Source: Bos javanicus
Taxonomy: Eukaryota; Chordata; Mammalia; Artiodactyla; Bovidae
Assembly (NCBI RefSeq): GCF_032452875.1
Contig: NC_083885.1
Location: forward strand, 63,665,925 to 63,729,924
Direction of reading: 5' to 3'
Length of the DNA stretch: 64,000 nt
In this document: positions 1 to 12,366 of the stretch, piece by piece
Position numbering within the stretch: position 1 is the first letter of the stretch
Layout of the letters: the number at the start of each line of letters is the position of its first letter
Translations under genes and position numbers: made by a program
Notes under the pieces: model-generated
The model's database searches: none
What the model saw: the letters and a program-made list of their open reading frames with translations, nothing else
What the model was told of the DNA's origin: nothing

Positions 1-53
1 AGGGGGTCCACAGGGGAAGCGGTCCCTACAACCCAGCGCGTGTCTCTCCCCAG

Positions 54-2091
54 GGCTGTCTGGGAAGCCCTCCCTCCTGACCCCGCAGGGCCCTGTCGTC
101 ACCTCTGGACAGAACCTGACCCTCCAGTGTCACTCTGACGTTGGCTACACCAGATTCGCTCTGTCCAAGGTGGGGGGACAGGACCTCACCCAGCGCCCTG
201 CCCAGAGGCCCCAGGGGGGGCTCTCTCAGGCCGACTTCCCCCTGGGCCCGGTTGGCACCGTCCACAGGGGCCAGTACAGATGCTACGGTGGACATGGCCT
301 CTCCTCCGAGTGGTCGGCCCCCAGTGAGACCCTGGAGCTGCTGGTGGCAGGTGAGGAGCCAGCGGGTCAGTCGGGGACCAGACTGTGCACAGGCCCCACT
401 GGGGAGCCCCAGGGATGATGCTGGGACCAGGGGAAGGGGTCCCGGGGAGGGACAGAGAGACAGGGGTTGGGGAGGGGAGAGACTCTGAGAAACAGAGACA
501 GCGCTGAGGGGCCAGAGAGGCCCGCGGAGTCTCGCTCAGAACCAGGCCCGGCCCCCGCACCCCCTTCCTCTCTGCAGGACGGCTCAGAGACAGACCCTCC
601 CTCTCGGTGCGGCCGGGCCCCTCGGTGGCCCCGGGGGAGAATGTGACCCTGCTGTGTCAGTCAGGAAACAGGACGGACACCTTCCTTCTGTCCAAGGAGG
701 GGGCAGCCCATCGCCCCCTGCGTCTGCGCTCCCAGGACCAAGACGGGCGGTACCAGGCCGAGTTCTCCTTGAGCCCTGTGACCTCAGCCCACGGGGGCAC
801 CTACAGGTGCTACGGCTCACTCAGCACAGACCCCTACCTGCTGTCACAGCCCAGCGAGCCCCTGGCGCTCGTGGTCGCAGGTGAGGCCCAGTCTGTCCGT
901 CTCACTCAGCAGCTCGGGGCTCTGCCCTGGGAGCGCAGGGCGGTGGTGGAGGAGGGGGCGCTGAAGGAGGGCCCCCTGAGGGAGGGGCCTCGCAGCCCAC
1001 ACCCCGCCCCTTCCTCCCGCACTGGGGTCCCGGAGGGGCAGGTGGGCAGTGGGAGGGTCTCGGGGAGGCCACAGGGCCGTGCAGGGCAGAGGTGGGTGAG
1101 GTGGGGTCCTCGGGTCAGCCCGGCGTACACCTTCCTGGGCTCATTCCCAGGACCCAGTCTCCCAGCCACAGACCCAGATCCGAACCTGGGGAGTCTCGGG
1201 GCTCTCTGCTCAGGGGAGACAGCTCACCCCAGGGCATTTTAACATTCTCTAGGAGGACAAGGCCCCTCAGATCGTCAAGGGGCAGCGGGGAGTCAGGCAG
1301 AGATGGCGCCAGAGCCACAGGCTGCAGGGGCCTGAGGCTGCTGGATGGGGTTCAGTCTGTGGAGAAGCAGGTCCGCCCCCACCACATCCTGCCCCCGGAG
1401 GCTGCAGGGATCACTTCCTCCCGCGGGCAGAGTCCAGCTGGCAGACACAGAGGGCTGAGCGAGCGTCTGTAGGGGGAGGTGGATCCGTGGGAGCCACGGT
1501 TGGGTCCCACCCCGGGACCCCACAGACCACTGATCAGGGGCGGGGTCCCACCCCAGGACCCTGCAAACACCACTCAGGGGCGGGCCGCACCCTGGGACCC
1601 CACAGACCACCGCTCATAGGGGTCCTCCCCGGGACCCCACAGACCACGGCTCAGGGGAGGGCCCCACCCCACCCTGTGCTGTCGGAGCTCCTTCAGCTCA
1701 GGGTCCTGACAGGAACGTCTGAGACAGTAAGATAGAGAGACCCCAGGACTCTCCCGAGGAGGACACGGCCCACCCACAGCCTCCCTTCACGACACTCGGG
1801 CTCGGCTGATACCCTCCCCCAGCACCGCTGTCAGACCAGCGAGTGTGAACAAGGACAGCGTCCCTGTCAGGAGTTGGGCTCGGGGCTGCGTCTTCTCACG
1901 GGAGGCCGGTGCCCTGGGCACACACAGTGAGTAACGGGGCCGGCGCTGACCTGTGCACCCTCACCCCAGACTACACGGTGCAGAATCTCACCCGGATGGG
2001 CCTCGCGGCTTCGGTCCTGCTGCTCCTCGGGATCCTTCTCTGCCAGGCTCGGCACGACCACGGAGGAGCCCGAGACGCAGCCCGGAGCTGA
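54..2091 (+). CDS. LILRA-type activating leukocyte Ig-like receptor, 3' part (gene 1)
   Basis: This is the 3' end of an activating LILR; the signal-peptide, D1 and D2 exons lie left of the window. Exons, all joined in phase 1: D3 54-350 (297 bp), D4 578-880 (303 bp), transmembrane/tail 1970-2091, stop TGA 2089-2091. Both Ig exons have the C2-type cysteine pair (LQCHS..YRCYG and LLCQS..YRCYG), and D3 has the WSAPS motif typical of LILR/KIR. The last exon reads DYTVQNLTRMGLAASV and on, with an Arg at the membrane entry, then a hydrophobic stretch and a tail ending DAARS. In human LILRA proteins this Arg pairs with the FcR gamma chain (ITAM adaptor); that role is inferred here. N-glycosylation sequons include NLT in D3, NVT and NRT in D4. 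I saw no clear stalk exon between D4 and the membrane exon. A LILRB-type tail is excluded by the short tail without tyrosine motifs. Confidence 0.9.
1504..1671. repeat. Minisatellite in LILRA intron, about four 40-bp units
   Basis: Four imperfect units of about 40 bp, each with GGGACCCCACAGACCAC or a close variant followed by CTCAGGGG, lie in the D4-to-transmembrane intron. The paralogous intron of gene 3 has about three units (34755-34882). Confidence 0.75.
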
Positions 2092-2462
2092 GCACCGGGA
2101 CCCCGCACCACCCAGAGCGCAGGAGCCCGGGGCGCAAGCTTCCGGTGTAGGAGCTTCTGGATGAGCCTCTGACCCTGGGGGAGAGATGAGCCGCAGGGTG
2201 GGAGGAGGCCCAGGCGTCCCCAGGGGGCTCGGCCTCTGCTCACAGGGCCCCCTCCCTCCTGGGGAGGACACCCCGGCTCCCGGCTGCTCTCACCCCTGGC
2301 CCGAGGCGCATCCCACATGGCAGGGGTGGGTCCCCACCCTGCATGCCCCCAGGCTGTGTCCACTCGCATGGAGGATGTGAGCCTCATTTTCATGCCCGCC
2401 CTCTCTGGTGTGCGCAATGACCTCCATCTCTTCTCAGAAACAGAATGCTGTTAAAGTAACTG

Positions 2463-2468
2463 AATAAA
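2463..2468 (+). promoter_or_regulatory. Poly(A) signal AATAAA of LILRA gene 1
   Basis: An AATAAA lies 372 bases after the stop codon, in sequence shared with gene 3 (AATAAA at 35665). It is the first such hexamer after the stop, so it is the likely 3' end signal; the cleavage site is not known. Confidence 0.6.
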
Positions 2469-2687
2469 TGGGTTAAATGGGGCCCTGTTTGGAACAGTTG
2501 GATCCTAAACTCTTCCCTGAGCCCCCTCTGGACCCTGCATGCCCCTCCTCCTTGTCCGAGGACACCCGCTGTAGTCTCTCCAGAAACACTGTCAGTGTGA
2601 AGGGACACCCTGGCGTTTGAAGTGACCGTCAGGGCTACACTGGTAAATGAGCTCAGGAATATATCGTTTTGTAAAGAGCCTTGATAT

Positions 2688-2960
2688 GGGGTTTCCCTGG
2701 TAGTGAAGAATCTGCCAGCCAATGCAAGAGACACGGGTTCAATCCGTGATCCTGAACACCCCACACGCCAGGGAGCAACTGAATCCATGAGCCGCAGCGA
2801 CAGAGGCCGGCACGTCCTGGAGCCCATGCACCGCCAGAGAGGCCAGTGCTGCAGATGCCCAGACACCAAAGCGAGGGAACAGCCCCACTCACATAACCAG
2901 ACACACCCCCGCAGCAACACAGACCCAGCACAGACAAAATCATCAGGCAATAAATGCTTA
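2688..2960 (+). mobile_element. tRNA-Glu-derived SINE (CHR-2-like)
   Basis: It starts with the typical GGGTTTCCCTGG head and the tRNA B-box-like GGTTCAATCC, then continues with a SINE body (GGGAGCAACTGA, CACAGACAAAATCA) to an A-rich end. The same insertion is present after gene 3 at 35890, so it predates the duplication. Confidence 0.8.
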
Positions 2961-3698
2961 AAGAGCCCAGTGTGAAATGTGTGTCTCCTTTGGGGCGAAC
3001 GCACTCCGTGGCCAACCTCAAGGAGCCCGGGTGAATGTGCTGAAGGCCGGGTGGGAAGGAAGGAGCAGGTGGATTTTCCTACAGGGCGAGTCTGGTGTAG
3101 CAAGCCCCCACCGATGGCCCCATGGGCACAGATGTGTCCTTCTCATTACAATCATATAGGATCGTCTGCACCTCAGTTTTATGCCCCAGGGACCCTGAAA
3201 TGAGATGCCCACCTCCTAGTTCATCTGTAAGAGAGGGAAAGAGAAAACGATGGAGGAGACAAGGCTGACTCTGACGAATCCCAGCACATCAGGGGCAGGT
3301 GTACTCATCAGCCCGGTCAATCTGGAGAGTCGACAGCAACTCTCAGTTAAAGGGAAGACACAGCACTGGCCCACAGTTGTATAACCCAGAGGAAGATGCG
3401 TGCACGGCCACACATGTACAAGCAGTATGTGGACACGTGGGTTGTTCACAGTAGGAAAAGTTACAGAAATCACTTTCACCAAAATGAATGGTTTGGTGTG
3501 TATATATGTGACGTAATTTTATACAAAAAACGCACAAAGCTGGACTGCTACAGGAACACAGGTCAGTTTTCAAGCATGATGGTGAATAAGTGAAACACGA
3601 CTGTAGGAGTCCAGTGCATCACATCAAATTCAAAAGGCATTACGTGGGACTCAATACACAAAATAAGAACTGAGACGGGAGGAACAAGAGCTGCTACC
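2961..3698. other. LILRA 3' flank, no gene seen
   Basis: Unique-looking sequence collinear with 36165-36902 after gene 3. Only short chance frames are present; I see no gene or repeat that I can name. Confidence 0.6.
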
Positions 3699-3890
3699 GG
3701 GTTTCCCTGGTGGCTTGGCGGATAAGAATCCAGCTGCCAACGCAGGGGACGCGGGTTCCGTCCCTGCTGCGAGAAGATCCCGCGCTGGCCGCAAATGCTG
3801 AGCCCGCGGGCCCAGAGCCCTGCCCTGCAACAAGACACGCCATCAAAGCAAGGAGCCCAGGCACCGCAGCGAAGAGAAAAGCTTCCTGAG
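3699..3890 (+). mobile_element. tRNA-Glu-derived SINE
   Basis: GGGTTTCCCTGGTGGCTTGG head with a GGTTCCGTCC box and A-rich end (AAGAGAAAAGC). The paralogous copy is at 36903. Confidence 0.75.
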
Positions 3891-3945
3891 CTCAGCTCAA
3901 CGGGAGGAAAGCCCCTGGGCAGCGAGGAAGACCCAGCACCGTCCT

Positions 3946-4146
3946 CTGTCCCTCAGGCGTGTCCAACTCTGAGACCGCATGGACTGTAGCCCACCAGGCT
4001 CCTCTGTCCGTGAGATTCTCCAGGTGAGAATACTGGAGTGGGTTGCATTGCCCTCCTCCAGGGGATCTTCCCCACCCAGGGATCGAACCCAGGTTTCCTG
4101 CATTGCAGGCAGATTCTTTACCATCTGAGCCACCAGGGAAGTCCAG
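3946..4146 (-). mobile_element. Bov-tA SINE
   Basis: Read on the minus strand this is the composite bovid SINE: tRNA-derived head (GACTTCCCTGGTGGCTCAG) followed by a BovB-derived tail (GTCCATGCGGTCTC, GTTGGACACG). The paralog at 37113-37436 carries an extra partial duplication. Confidence 0.85.
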
Positions 4147-4189
4147 CACAGCCAAAACTAATTAATAATTAATTTTTAAAATTGATATC

Positions 4190-4807
4190 TCAGAGATACA
4201 AAAGTTTATAAGAGAGTACTAAGAACCACTGTGTGCTGAGCCATCCAACAGCAAACCTGGAAGACACACACGAGTCTCTAGAGACACACAGCCCGCCAGA
4301 ACGGAGGCAAGAAGACGCAGACAGCCTGAACAGACCGGCCACTGTAAGCGACACAGAATCCATGAAAACCCCATGCAAACCAGAGGCCAGAACTGGATGG
4401 CTTCACGGGGGACTTCTACCAAACTAACAAAGAGGAACTTATATGACCTTCTTCACACTCTCCCAGGAGACTGAAGAAGACGAAACACTCCCAAAATCTT
4501 TCTATGAGCCACCGTCACCCCGATGCCTAAACCAGACAAAGACACAACCAAAAAAGAAAACTTACAGAACAAAGTGCTCTATGAACATACATGCAAAACG
4601 CACAACAAAATATTAGCTAACCGAATTCAACAACACACAAAAAGAATCACACACCATGATCAACCTGGATTCATACCAGGGTCACAAGGATAATTCAACA
4701 CGTGCAAATCGATCAATGTGAATCACCACATCAACAAGAGAAAAGACAAAACAACATGCTCATCTTGATAGGTTCAGAGAAAGCACTGATAAAATTCAAC
4801 ATCCAGT
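4190..4807 (+). mobile_element. L1 ORF2 relic, left part (interrupted by ERV)
   Basis: Degenerate L1 ORF2-like DNA: ACCAGAGGCCAGAACTGGATGG, TTCTACCAAAC, CCAGACAAAGACAC and TACACCATGATCAACC-type blocks follow the order in mammalian L1 ORF2. It runs into the ERV at 4808 and resumes at 11456. The uninterrupted paralog is 37515-38425. Confidence 0.8.
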
Positions 4808-7800
4808 TGTTAGGGGAAGCACACTGATTGAAACCGCCCACCCTGGCCAGGCACCATAGTAACCATTTGCATGTGTTGTTTTATGACAGGAGATCCTGAT
4901 AGGGAATATGGAACTAATAAGCCGCCACCAACCAGAAGAGTTCAGGAAAGGTCTAAAGGAGACACCGTGTTTCCGTCCACTTTCCAGAATCCCTCTCGCT
5001 AGCATGCATCTTGGCTGAGCGATGCGTGCGCCACCAGGAAAGACTCTGAAGTAGAATGATTGGCCAAACACCACACGGAAACTAATCCCATCACCATAAA
5101 ACCCGACATTGTGAGCCACAGGGCAGAGCGGTTCTCCTGGGTTCCCTTACCCTACTGCTCTCCACCCAGGTGCCCTTTCCCAATAAAATCTCTTGCTTTT
5201 GCAGCACATGTGTCTCCTCAGACAATTCATTTCTGAGTGTTAGACAAGAGCCCAGTTTCGGGCCCTGGAAGGGGTCCTCCTTCCTGCAACAAATGGCAAC
5301 TCTGGTGGGGACTCTTCTTGGCTGAGACTGACATCCTGACCACTCAGGGTACTCAGGGGTCAGCTTGCCTGACAATGGACCAGACCCAGCGGCCACAACT
5401 GGGACCCTTTTGTCCCTGGTCTCCTCCTGATGCAGACAACTGGCCAGAGTGCCCCGACCAGTAAGGAAGAAGAGACTTTATTGACCTCTCTCTTCTTCCC
5501 TCTCTCTTTCCTCTCCTTAACCCTTCCTATCCTTCCCTGTTTTTCTAGTCCCCTGGTCCTGGACGCAGGAATCTGGTCGAAGGGCCCTCAGCCTGAGCTG
5601 AGGATTGGAGACTGATCACCTCCTCTTGGCAGAGAACTCGAATTCTGATTCTGGTCTGGTCTGATTTCTGGTAGGGCTGAGTTCTAGTCCTCCCTTCTCT
5701 GGAGGCCCAGGGAAACGTCCCATCACACCTGGGTGTCTGTAGGTGGCAGGAGACGTCTGTAAGGCCACCCCTTTTGCCCCCTCTCCCGCCTCCTCCCCCT
5801 TCTTCTTTCAACCTGGCTTCCTTTCCTCCCTTTGAAATCTTTGATCTGAAGTTCTGTGTCTCTATAGGAGGTTTTCTGAGATACTGTATTCTTGTATTTA
5901 AGGGAGTGTCTGATGAAGACTCCCAGGTTTATATGTGTGTGTTTTAACTCTGTGTTCTGTGTTATTTTTGATCGTCATTTTGCTTTGTCTGGCCACCATT
6001 TGGTTTAGACCTGCTGGCATTTTGTTAGAACTTGATTTTCTTTCCCTGTGCCTTGAGACCAGGGCTCTCAGGAACACTTATCTAGACCATCTCTAAGTCC
6101 TGAGACTGAGGGAAAAGGGAAAAAGATTTTTAAATTTTTATTTATTTCAACTGTTTTTTTTTTTTTCATAAACTAGTAAATTTTATATTGTAATATCTAA
6201 TTTATGACTAAACTTAGAAAATGAAGCTAGATCTTGCACTGTGTCTGTATAAATATGTCTTGGTATGTATTTGTCTCTGGGTAATATTTTTGAGGTTAAT
6301 TTGTAAATGAGCTCTATTTATTTGGCTTAAAAAAGGTAAGCGCTTACAAATCAAATAATTCTAAATTAAACGATAAATTCCAGGTTCATGTGAACTGGGG
6401 AATATTCAGTATTAAATACCTGATATTAATGTTTGTTTGTTGACCTATCTAATATAGACATGTCTTAGAGTAATTAACACTAAATAGAATATTTTCATTG
6501 TACCTAGGTTTAATTTAAGTTAAATATTATATCTGTTACAAGTCTGTCAACAAGGAAATTACCTCGAGTGAAGTAACTTCTAAAAAATGTAAATGAGATA
6601 TGAGCTTTTATATAAATTCTATTAAGAATAATTATTCTTTAGAAATATCTGTCTAAAATACTCTCTCCAGATTGGCGTAACTTAAATTTCTAAGGGTTGT
6701 GCCAAGTGTGCTAAGTGTTGGAAGTCTATTGAGTAGTTAGGTCATTTCCAAATAAAATAAGATTTTAAAACATTTACTACTAAACACTCATTTCCTTTTA
6801 CAGAGAAATTAAAGAGATTTGGGACTATAAATGAATAATGTTTGGTGCCATCCTAAAATGTTCTAAGAAAGCAAGGGTTTTAGAAATTATCACTGGTATT
6901 TATGGTCACCAATCTATAAAATACTAATATAAAAGTTAGTTCTTGGTTGCTAAAGGGAAGTAGGAAGTGTGTTTTCAGTTTAAAAAAAGGGGGGGTATGA
7001 AAAATATTAAAAAGAGTTATGCATGATCAGGATTTTCTAAAATTGGATTACAACTAGTTAGATAAATGGATTTTGTTAGGAATGACACAGCCATAAGAAA
7101 ACTGGTTAGAGCCAACTAGGTCCAAGATGGCGGAGCTGCCTTTCACTAGACCTTGAACCTGGGTATTTACGCCCATTGTGACATATCAACAAGCTAAATG
7201 ATGCACCCATCGACGTTGACTAAATCTGACCAAATGTTCTAAACGCTTTTAATTGATCTTTTCGGTAAAACTTCCTAAATCGAATTCTTTTGAAGTTCCT
7301 TTGACCTCTAGCTAACTTTGGGATGCTTCAGAGGGCCCCTGAAACATCCCAAAGAGAGATATTAAACTGTGTTTATTTGGTTGGTTAAATCATATGAAAA
7401 AGATTATCAAATGAGTAATAAATCCGCTCATGTTATAATGTATGGTAAAATTACTAATACAGATATCCTGGAAATTATATGGGGTTCTTAACATTCTGAT
7501 ATGTCCTGGTATTCTAACAGAAAACCTGATGACTTCACAAAAGTTAACAAAAGGACTGAATGAAGCAGCAAATATGCTTATAACTTTTATGGTTTCTATC
7601 TGAAAAATTACGGGTTTTCAGGGAGTAGGGAAAACCTTCCCCTCAAATGAATTAGGACAAAACTTTGGTAAAATTAAATGTTATAAACAAAACAATTATG
7701 TTTTCTCTCTATGTGACTCCTCCAAAAAATGGGAAATTCTTAGGTTTCCAGTAATTTTATCAAATGAGTTAGGAATGTTATCTCATGGGTACAAAGATCT

Positions 7801-10800
7801 CAAGAAATTTTTGAAACCTTAAAAAGGGAAGAATTCACTTAGATTTGTTAGGCAAAATCTGTGATAAGCCTTTGGTGTGAGTTTCCCAGCCGTGTTTTAT
7901 TTTAAAAGTTCAGTCTGAGACTCTATAAATGTTTCAGCAAAATAAAAAGTCCATAATCAATTATGGTTATAAAAATCACCAGACCAAAATTAGTGAGAAC
8001 AGACCTATTTTTCAAACAAGCTAGCCTTCATTTGGTTATATTTGATAAAAATGAGGGTAACTCTAGAGAGAAAAAGATATTTCAAAAAATGTTAAATCCA
8101 AGTTTGTTAATGGAGGTCTGCATCTAGTAAGACTCATCTCTTAGATAGTTCTTTGCTGTTACGTGATATTAATGTACAATTTAATTGAATTCTTAAAGAA
8201 CACCCTAAGTTTGTTTCTGAAGCTTATCTCAGTAATCTATCTTTGGATGAAGATCAGATGCCTCATGACCTGCAACCAGGGCTGGAAAAAGACATAATTT
8301 AAGGGACTGTCTCCAACCTGGATGGAAGGACTTTTTACCAGGTACTCTTACCTAGCTCACACACAATGAAACTGAAGGGAAATTAATTCTTAGATTAATT
8401 CCCACTTCCAAAGGCCCCTACACTGGATTGGTTTACAGAGAAGACAGCTGACCTGATTTCACCTTAAATGATGCTTAAGCAGGAGAAACTACACTACACC
8501 AGGATGAGAAGATGACGACATCAGAGGTAGACAGCTTGCCCAAGATGCTGGACCTGATTCATACGACCATTTATGTTTTCTTGACTTCTTAGACCTTTGC
8601 ATATAAATCAAATGCTTTTCTATCATAGGCCTGATTCTATGCTAGTTTTAGAAATCAATTCAATTGTTGGATTTGTGGCCAATTACCTGTGTCTAGTTCT
8701 GGGTTACCTTGTTAAATTTCTCTACTACAATATAGTCATATTCAGGTTACTGTGATATTACTAGATGGGATCCCCTCACCAGACCAATTAATAATGGCTG
8801 CTCTGACTCTGGCCATAAATTTGAGCTTTTTTCTATTACTCAAGCTCAATCAGAACAACAAGAAAGTTTCAGCAAAGGAGGAAAATTCACCCATAATTAT
8901 GGGATGGATTTATATAGATAACACCAGGCTGTGGTAGTTTAGGTTTAAAGTCTCCTCTGTGTTGGAAACAATTAAATCATACTAAGGACAGTCAGTCTAG
9001 TAACACTAGAAAATGGGGCTATGTGCCTTGTAGACGGTGCCAATATACAATTTCCCTGGAAGATAAACATTCTACAGAGCAGACTAAGTCAGGTGACCTG
9101 AGATATACTGGGCTACATCTAATGGAAGCTCTTAACTTGAGTCTTACTTGTGACTTTACTAATACTGCTGGCTATGTTATTTGTATTTCACCTGTTTTAC
9201 AAAATTACTGTTTCTTACACTGTCAAATGTGTGTGTGAGGCCTCTAATAGAATAATATATAGTGCCATATGAGATCGATGATGGTAACAGTGTAACTCTA
9301 GATATGGGAAGAAGCAACAAGAGGGAATATTTTCCTGGACCAAGAGGCTAGCCAGACAGGTGGTCCAGAGCATTTTGGATACTGTTTTATGGCCTAGTCC
9401 AGTAACAGCACATTGAGTGGCCTGTCAACAAAATCTTTGCCAAACCTGAGAATGGACATTCTCAGCACCATGGGATGAAATGCCCCCCTGAAAATCATGG
9501 TCAAGTTTATGAGTAAAAGGGGGCTCTGCCAACTGAAAACTGACACTTGCCATCTACATCTACAAAGACTAAATCATGGCCGCTGCAACTGCCAACTGTC
9601 AACGCCCCTGAAAGGAGTTCAGGGTGAAAACCAGGAATGAGGCACTCTGTGCTCTGGGAAAAACTGGCAGAACAGGCCTTCAGATAGTTAGGTCTTTTCA
9701 GGACGAGATTTTACGAGTTCCAATTCTTGCATCTTCTCATACCTAGAGAAACACTGACATCATTAACTGTGAAATCTGCTCTGGCTATTAGGAAAAGTTT
9801 ACAATTAAAAGTCAAAATAGAGTAGCTATGGCTCAGATATCCTGGGAAATAACTAGGTGATGCTATGGGTGTGCTTTCAGATTAGACCTTGTATTGCTAA
9901 ACACTTGAGTTTTCTGAGTCGTGTCAGGCTTGGATGCCACCATTCTCAAAACAGTGTCTGCTGGAAGCTAGTAACTGCGACCTTACTTTTTATAAAACTA
10001 GGCAACTGGCTACCTGTCTCCCTGAAGTGCCAGGTCCAGACTGGGTTTTAGGCTTATTCTTCTAAAAAGAAATGAGATTTATTTTGTCTTCTAAATTCCA
10101 GTTATCACTCCTCCAACTACTTCTAACTGCGTCTGTTACACCAAAATGGCAGACCAAGGGATTGAGATTTTAATCATACAAGACTCAGATCTAGAACTTG
10201 GAACTCAGAAATACTTCCAATTCAGTGTCTATACTCCAAGCTGAGGCAGTCCTATGCTCCATTTGGACAGGAAATTATCCCAGTCACAGCTGCCTAGTTC
10301 CCTAAATTAAAACTGAGTAGAACTCAGTAGGGCTCTGGAGTAGAGATCTGTTCTGTGTTCTCCATTTCTTGTCTGCAGGATATAGGCTTCATTCAGCCTC
10401 CTTGACCTTCCCTGAGTTCCAAAGGGTGGATCCAAACAACTGCTAATTAGGGAAGGAAGGGGATACAGAAACAGGAGAAACAATCAAAGGTTGGTACAGC
10501 CTGCAGACAGGGTCCTGGTTCCTACTCAAAGAAATATGCATAACAGTGTCTTTGAGCCCCCACCCAGGTGGAGGGTGGTAACTTCAGACTGATCACAAGA
10601 TTCCTGGAACACAGCTCTGTTGCCCCACCACCAACCAATCAAAAAGGATCACACACCCTTCAACCCTCACCCCAAATGTTGCCTTCTGTTTCCAGGACCA
10701 GAGATGACCATCCTGTTAGGTCTCCTGTTTGGCCCTGTCTATTTCATCTCTGAGAGGAGCCAACAGTTTCACACTAAATTGCTGTTACTAAAAGGGTGGA

Positions 10801-11455
10801 AGCTGGTTTCAGATGTGGAACACCCCAACTTAGATCAGGGACAGAGAGACAGACTTCTGCTCTGCTAGGCAGGCCTATGCCCATGCACAGCAGGAAGAAG
10901 TTACAGAAGAAAGAGACCTCCGCCCCAATTCCCAACAAGTATCTTCAGTATGAAGTCTCTCAGCGGGGAGTTGTTAGGGGAAGCACACTGATTGAAACCG
11001 CCCACCCTGACCAGGCACCACAGTAACCATTTGCATGAGTTGTTTTATGACAGGAGATCCTGATAAGGAACACGGAACTAATAAGCCACCACCAACTGGA
11101 AGAGTTCAGGAAAGGTCTAAAGGAAACACCGCGTGTCCCTCCACTTCCCATAATCCCTCTCGCTAGCATCCATCTTGGCTGAGCGATGCGTGTGCCACCA
11201 GGAAAGACTCTGAATTAGAGTGATTGGTCAAAGACCACCTGGAAACTAATCCCATCACCATAAAACCCCACACTGTGAGCCACGTGGCAGAGCAGTTCTC
11301 CTAGGTTCCCTTATCCTACTGGTCTCCACCCGGGTGCCCTTTCCCAATAAAATCTCTTGCTTTTTCAGCACATGTGTCTCCTCGGATAATTCATTTCTGA
11401 GTGTTAGACAAGAGCCCAGTTCTGGGCCCTGGAAGGGGTCCGCCTTCCTGCAACA
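4808..11455 (+). mobile_element. Class I-like endogenous retrovirus with two 484-bp LTRs
   Basis: The 5' LTR is 4808-5291 and the 3' LTR 10972-11455; both are 484 bp, start TGTTAGGGG, end GCAACA and carry AATAAA before a CTCTTGC stretch. By eye they differ at about 38 positions (around 8 %), so the insertion is old. The flanks CAGT (4804-4807) and CATT (11456-11459) fit a 4-bp target duplication with one change, usual for gammaretrovirus-like elements. A TGG-initial primer-binding-site-like sequence follows the 5' LTR. The interior has no long frame: 5292 to about 8250 is AT-rich with no gag or protease/RT that I can see, followed by decayed integrase-end and env-like pieces. It is a dead provirus, or the copy of a non-autonomous element. 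Confidence 0.88.
8265..10960 (+). pseudogene. Decayed pol-end and env remnants of the ERV
   Basis: Around 8265-8400 the DNA resembles the C-terminal part of a gammaretroviral integrase (LQPG box and a WK-rich stretch) with stops and shifts. At 8665-8676 a CWIC motif, the CxxC of gammaretroviral surface protein, lies in an env-like context. Near 10700-10760 there is a hydrophobic stretch ending LLFGP, like a transmembrane-subunit anchor. Many stop codons and frameshifts separate these pieces; the longest local frames are under 90 codons. The assignment rests on small motifs, so it is moderate. Confidence 0.5.
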
Positions 11456-11745
11456 CATTCATCATAAAAAGTCTAGCCAAAGTGAGACATCCTATTTATG
11501 ACAAGCACACAGTCAACACAGTACTCAAAGGTAAAAAGCTGAAAGCCTTTCTAAAACTATGGGACAAGATAAGGATGCCCACTCTCACCATTTGTGTTCA
11601 ACATACCACTGGAAGTCCTAGTCAGAGCAATCAGGCAAAAAACAAAAAACGATTCAACTTGGCGGCAGGGAGGAGGCAAAACTGTCCGTGTATGCAGATG
11701 ACGTGATACTGCATTTACAAAACCCTGAAGACTACACACACAAAC
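11456..11745 (+). mobile_element. L1 ORF2 relic, right part
   Basis: Continuation of the L1 broken at 4807. It includes the block coding for the degenerate reverse-transcriptase aspartate region (TATGCAGATGACGTGATACTG). It is collinear with 38104-38425. Confidence 0.8.
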
Positions 11746-11818
11746 TGCAGAACCGAGGGAGGGGGCACCCTGGTCTGGGGAGTGGGCAGGCGGTGTTGTC
11801 TGGGTCTGTAGTCTCTTC

Positions 11819-11842
<24 letters not shown>
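11819..11842. repeat. (GT)n microsatellite
   Basis: About 12 GT units followed by GCGCGCGC. The paralog at 38494 is also GT-rich but has a different length and end. Confidence 0.9.
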
Positions 11843-11846
<4 letters not shown>

Positions 11847-11849
<3 letters not shown>

Positions 11850-12055
11850 CTCAGTCGTATCCAACTCTTTGTGATTCCACAGACAGTAGCCTGCCAGGCT
11901 CCTCTGTCCATGGATTCTCTAGGCAAGAATATGTAGGTGGGCTGCCATGTCCTTCTCCAGGGAATCTTCCCCACCCAGGGATCGAACGTGAGTCTCTGCA
12001 CCTCCTGCGCTGGCAGGCAGGTTCTTTACCCCTGAGCTGCCTGGGGAGCCCAAGA
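11847..12055 (-). mobile_element. Bov-tA SINE
   Basis: On the minus strand: GGCTCCCCAGGCAGCTCAGGGG tRNA-like head, then the BovB-derived tail ending GAGTTGGATACGACTGAG. The paralog is 38533-38750. Confidence 0.85.
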
Positions 12056-12139
12056 GCAGCCTACCATCACTCCGTTTCTCTCATTCCAAAACGGCGCCCG
12101 ATACCTGCTTACTCTTCTCGGTTTTCCGTGTATGTGGAC

Positions 12140-12366
12140 TATCAGGGCTTCCCAGGGGGCACTAGTGGTGAAGAGCCCCCTGCCAGTGCAGGAGACATAA
12201 GAGACTTGGGTTCAGTCCCTGGTTGGGGAAGATCCCCTGGAGGAGGGCATGGCCACCCCCTCCAGTATTCCTGCCTGGAGAATCCCATGCACAGAGGAGC
12301 ATGGCAGGCTACAGGCCGTGGGGTCGCAAAGAGTCAGACACGGCTGTAGTGACTGAGCACGCACAC
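12140..12366 (+). mobile_element. Bov-tA SINE
   Basis: GGGCTTCCCAGGGGGCACTAGTGG head, GGGTTCAGTCC box, BovB-type tail GAGTCAGACACGGC and GACTGAGCACG. It faces away from the SINE at 11847-12055, making a small inverted pair. The paralog is 38845-39065. Confidence 0.85.
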
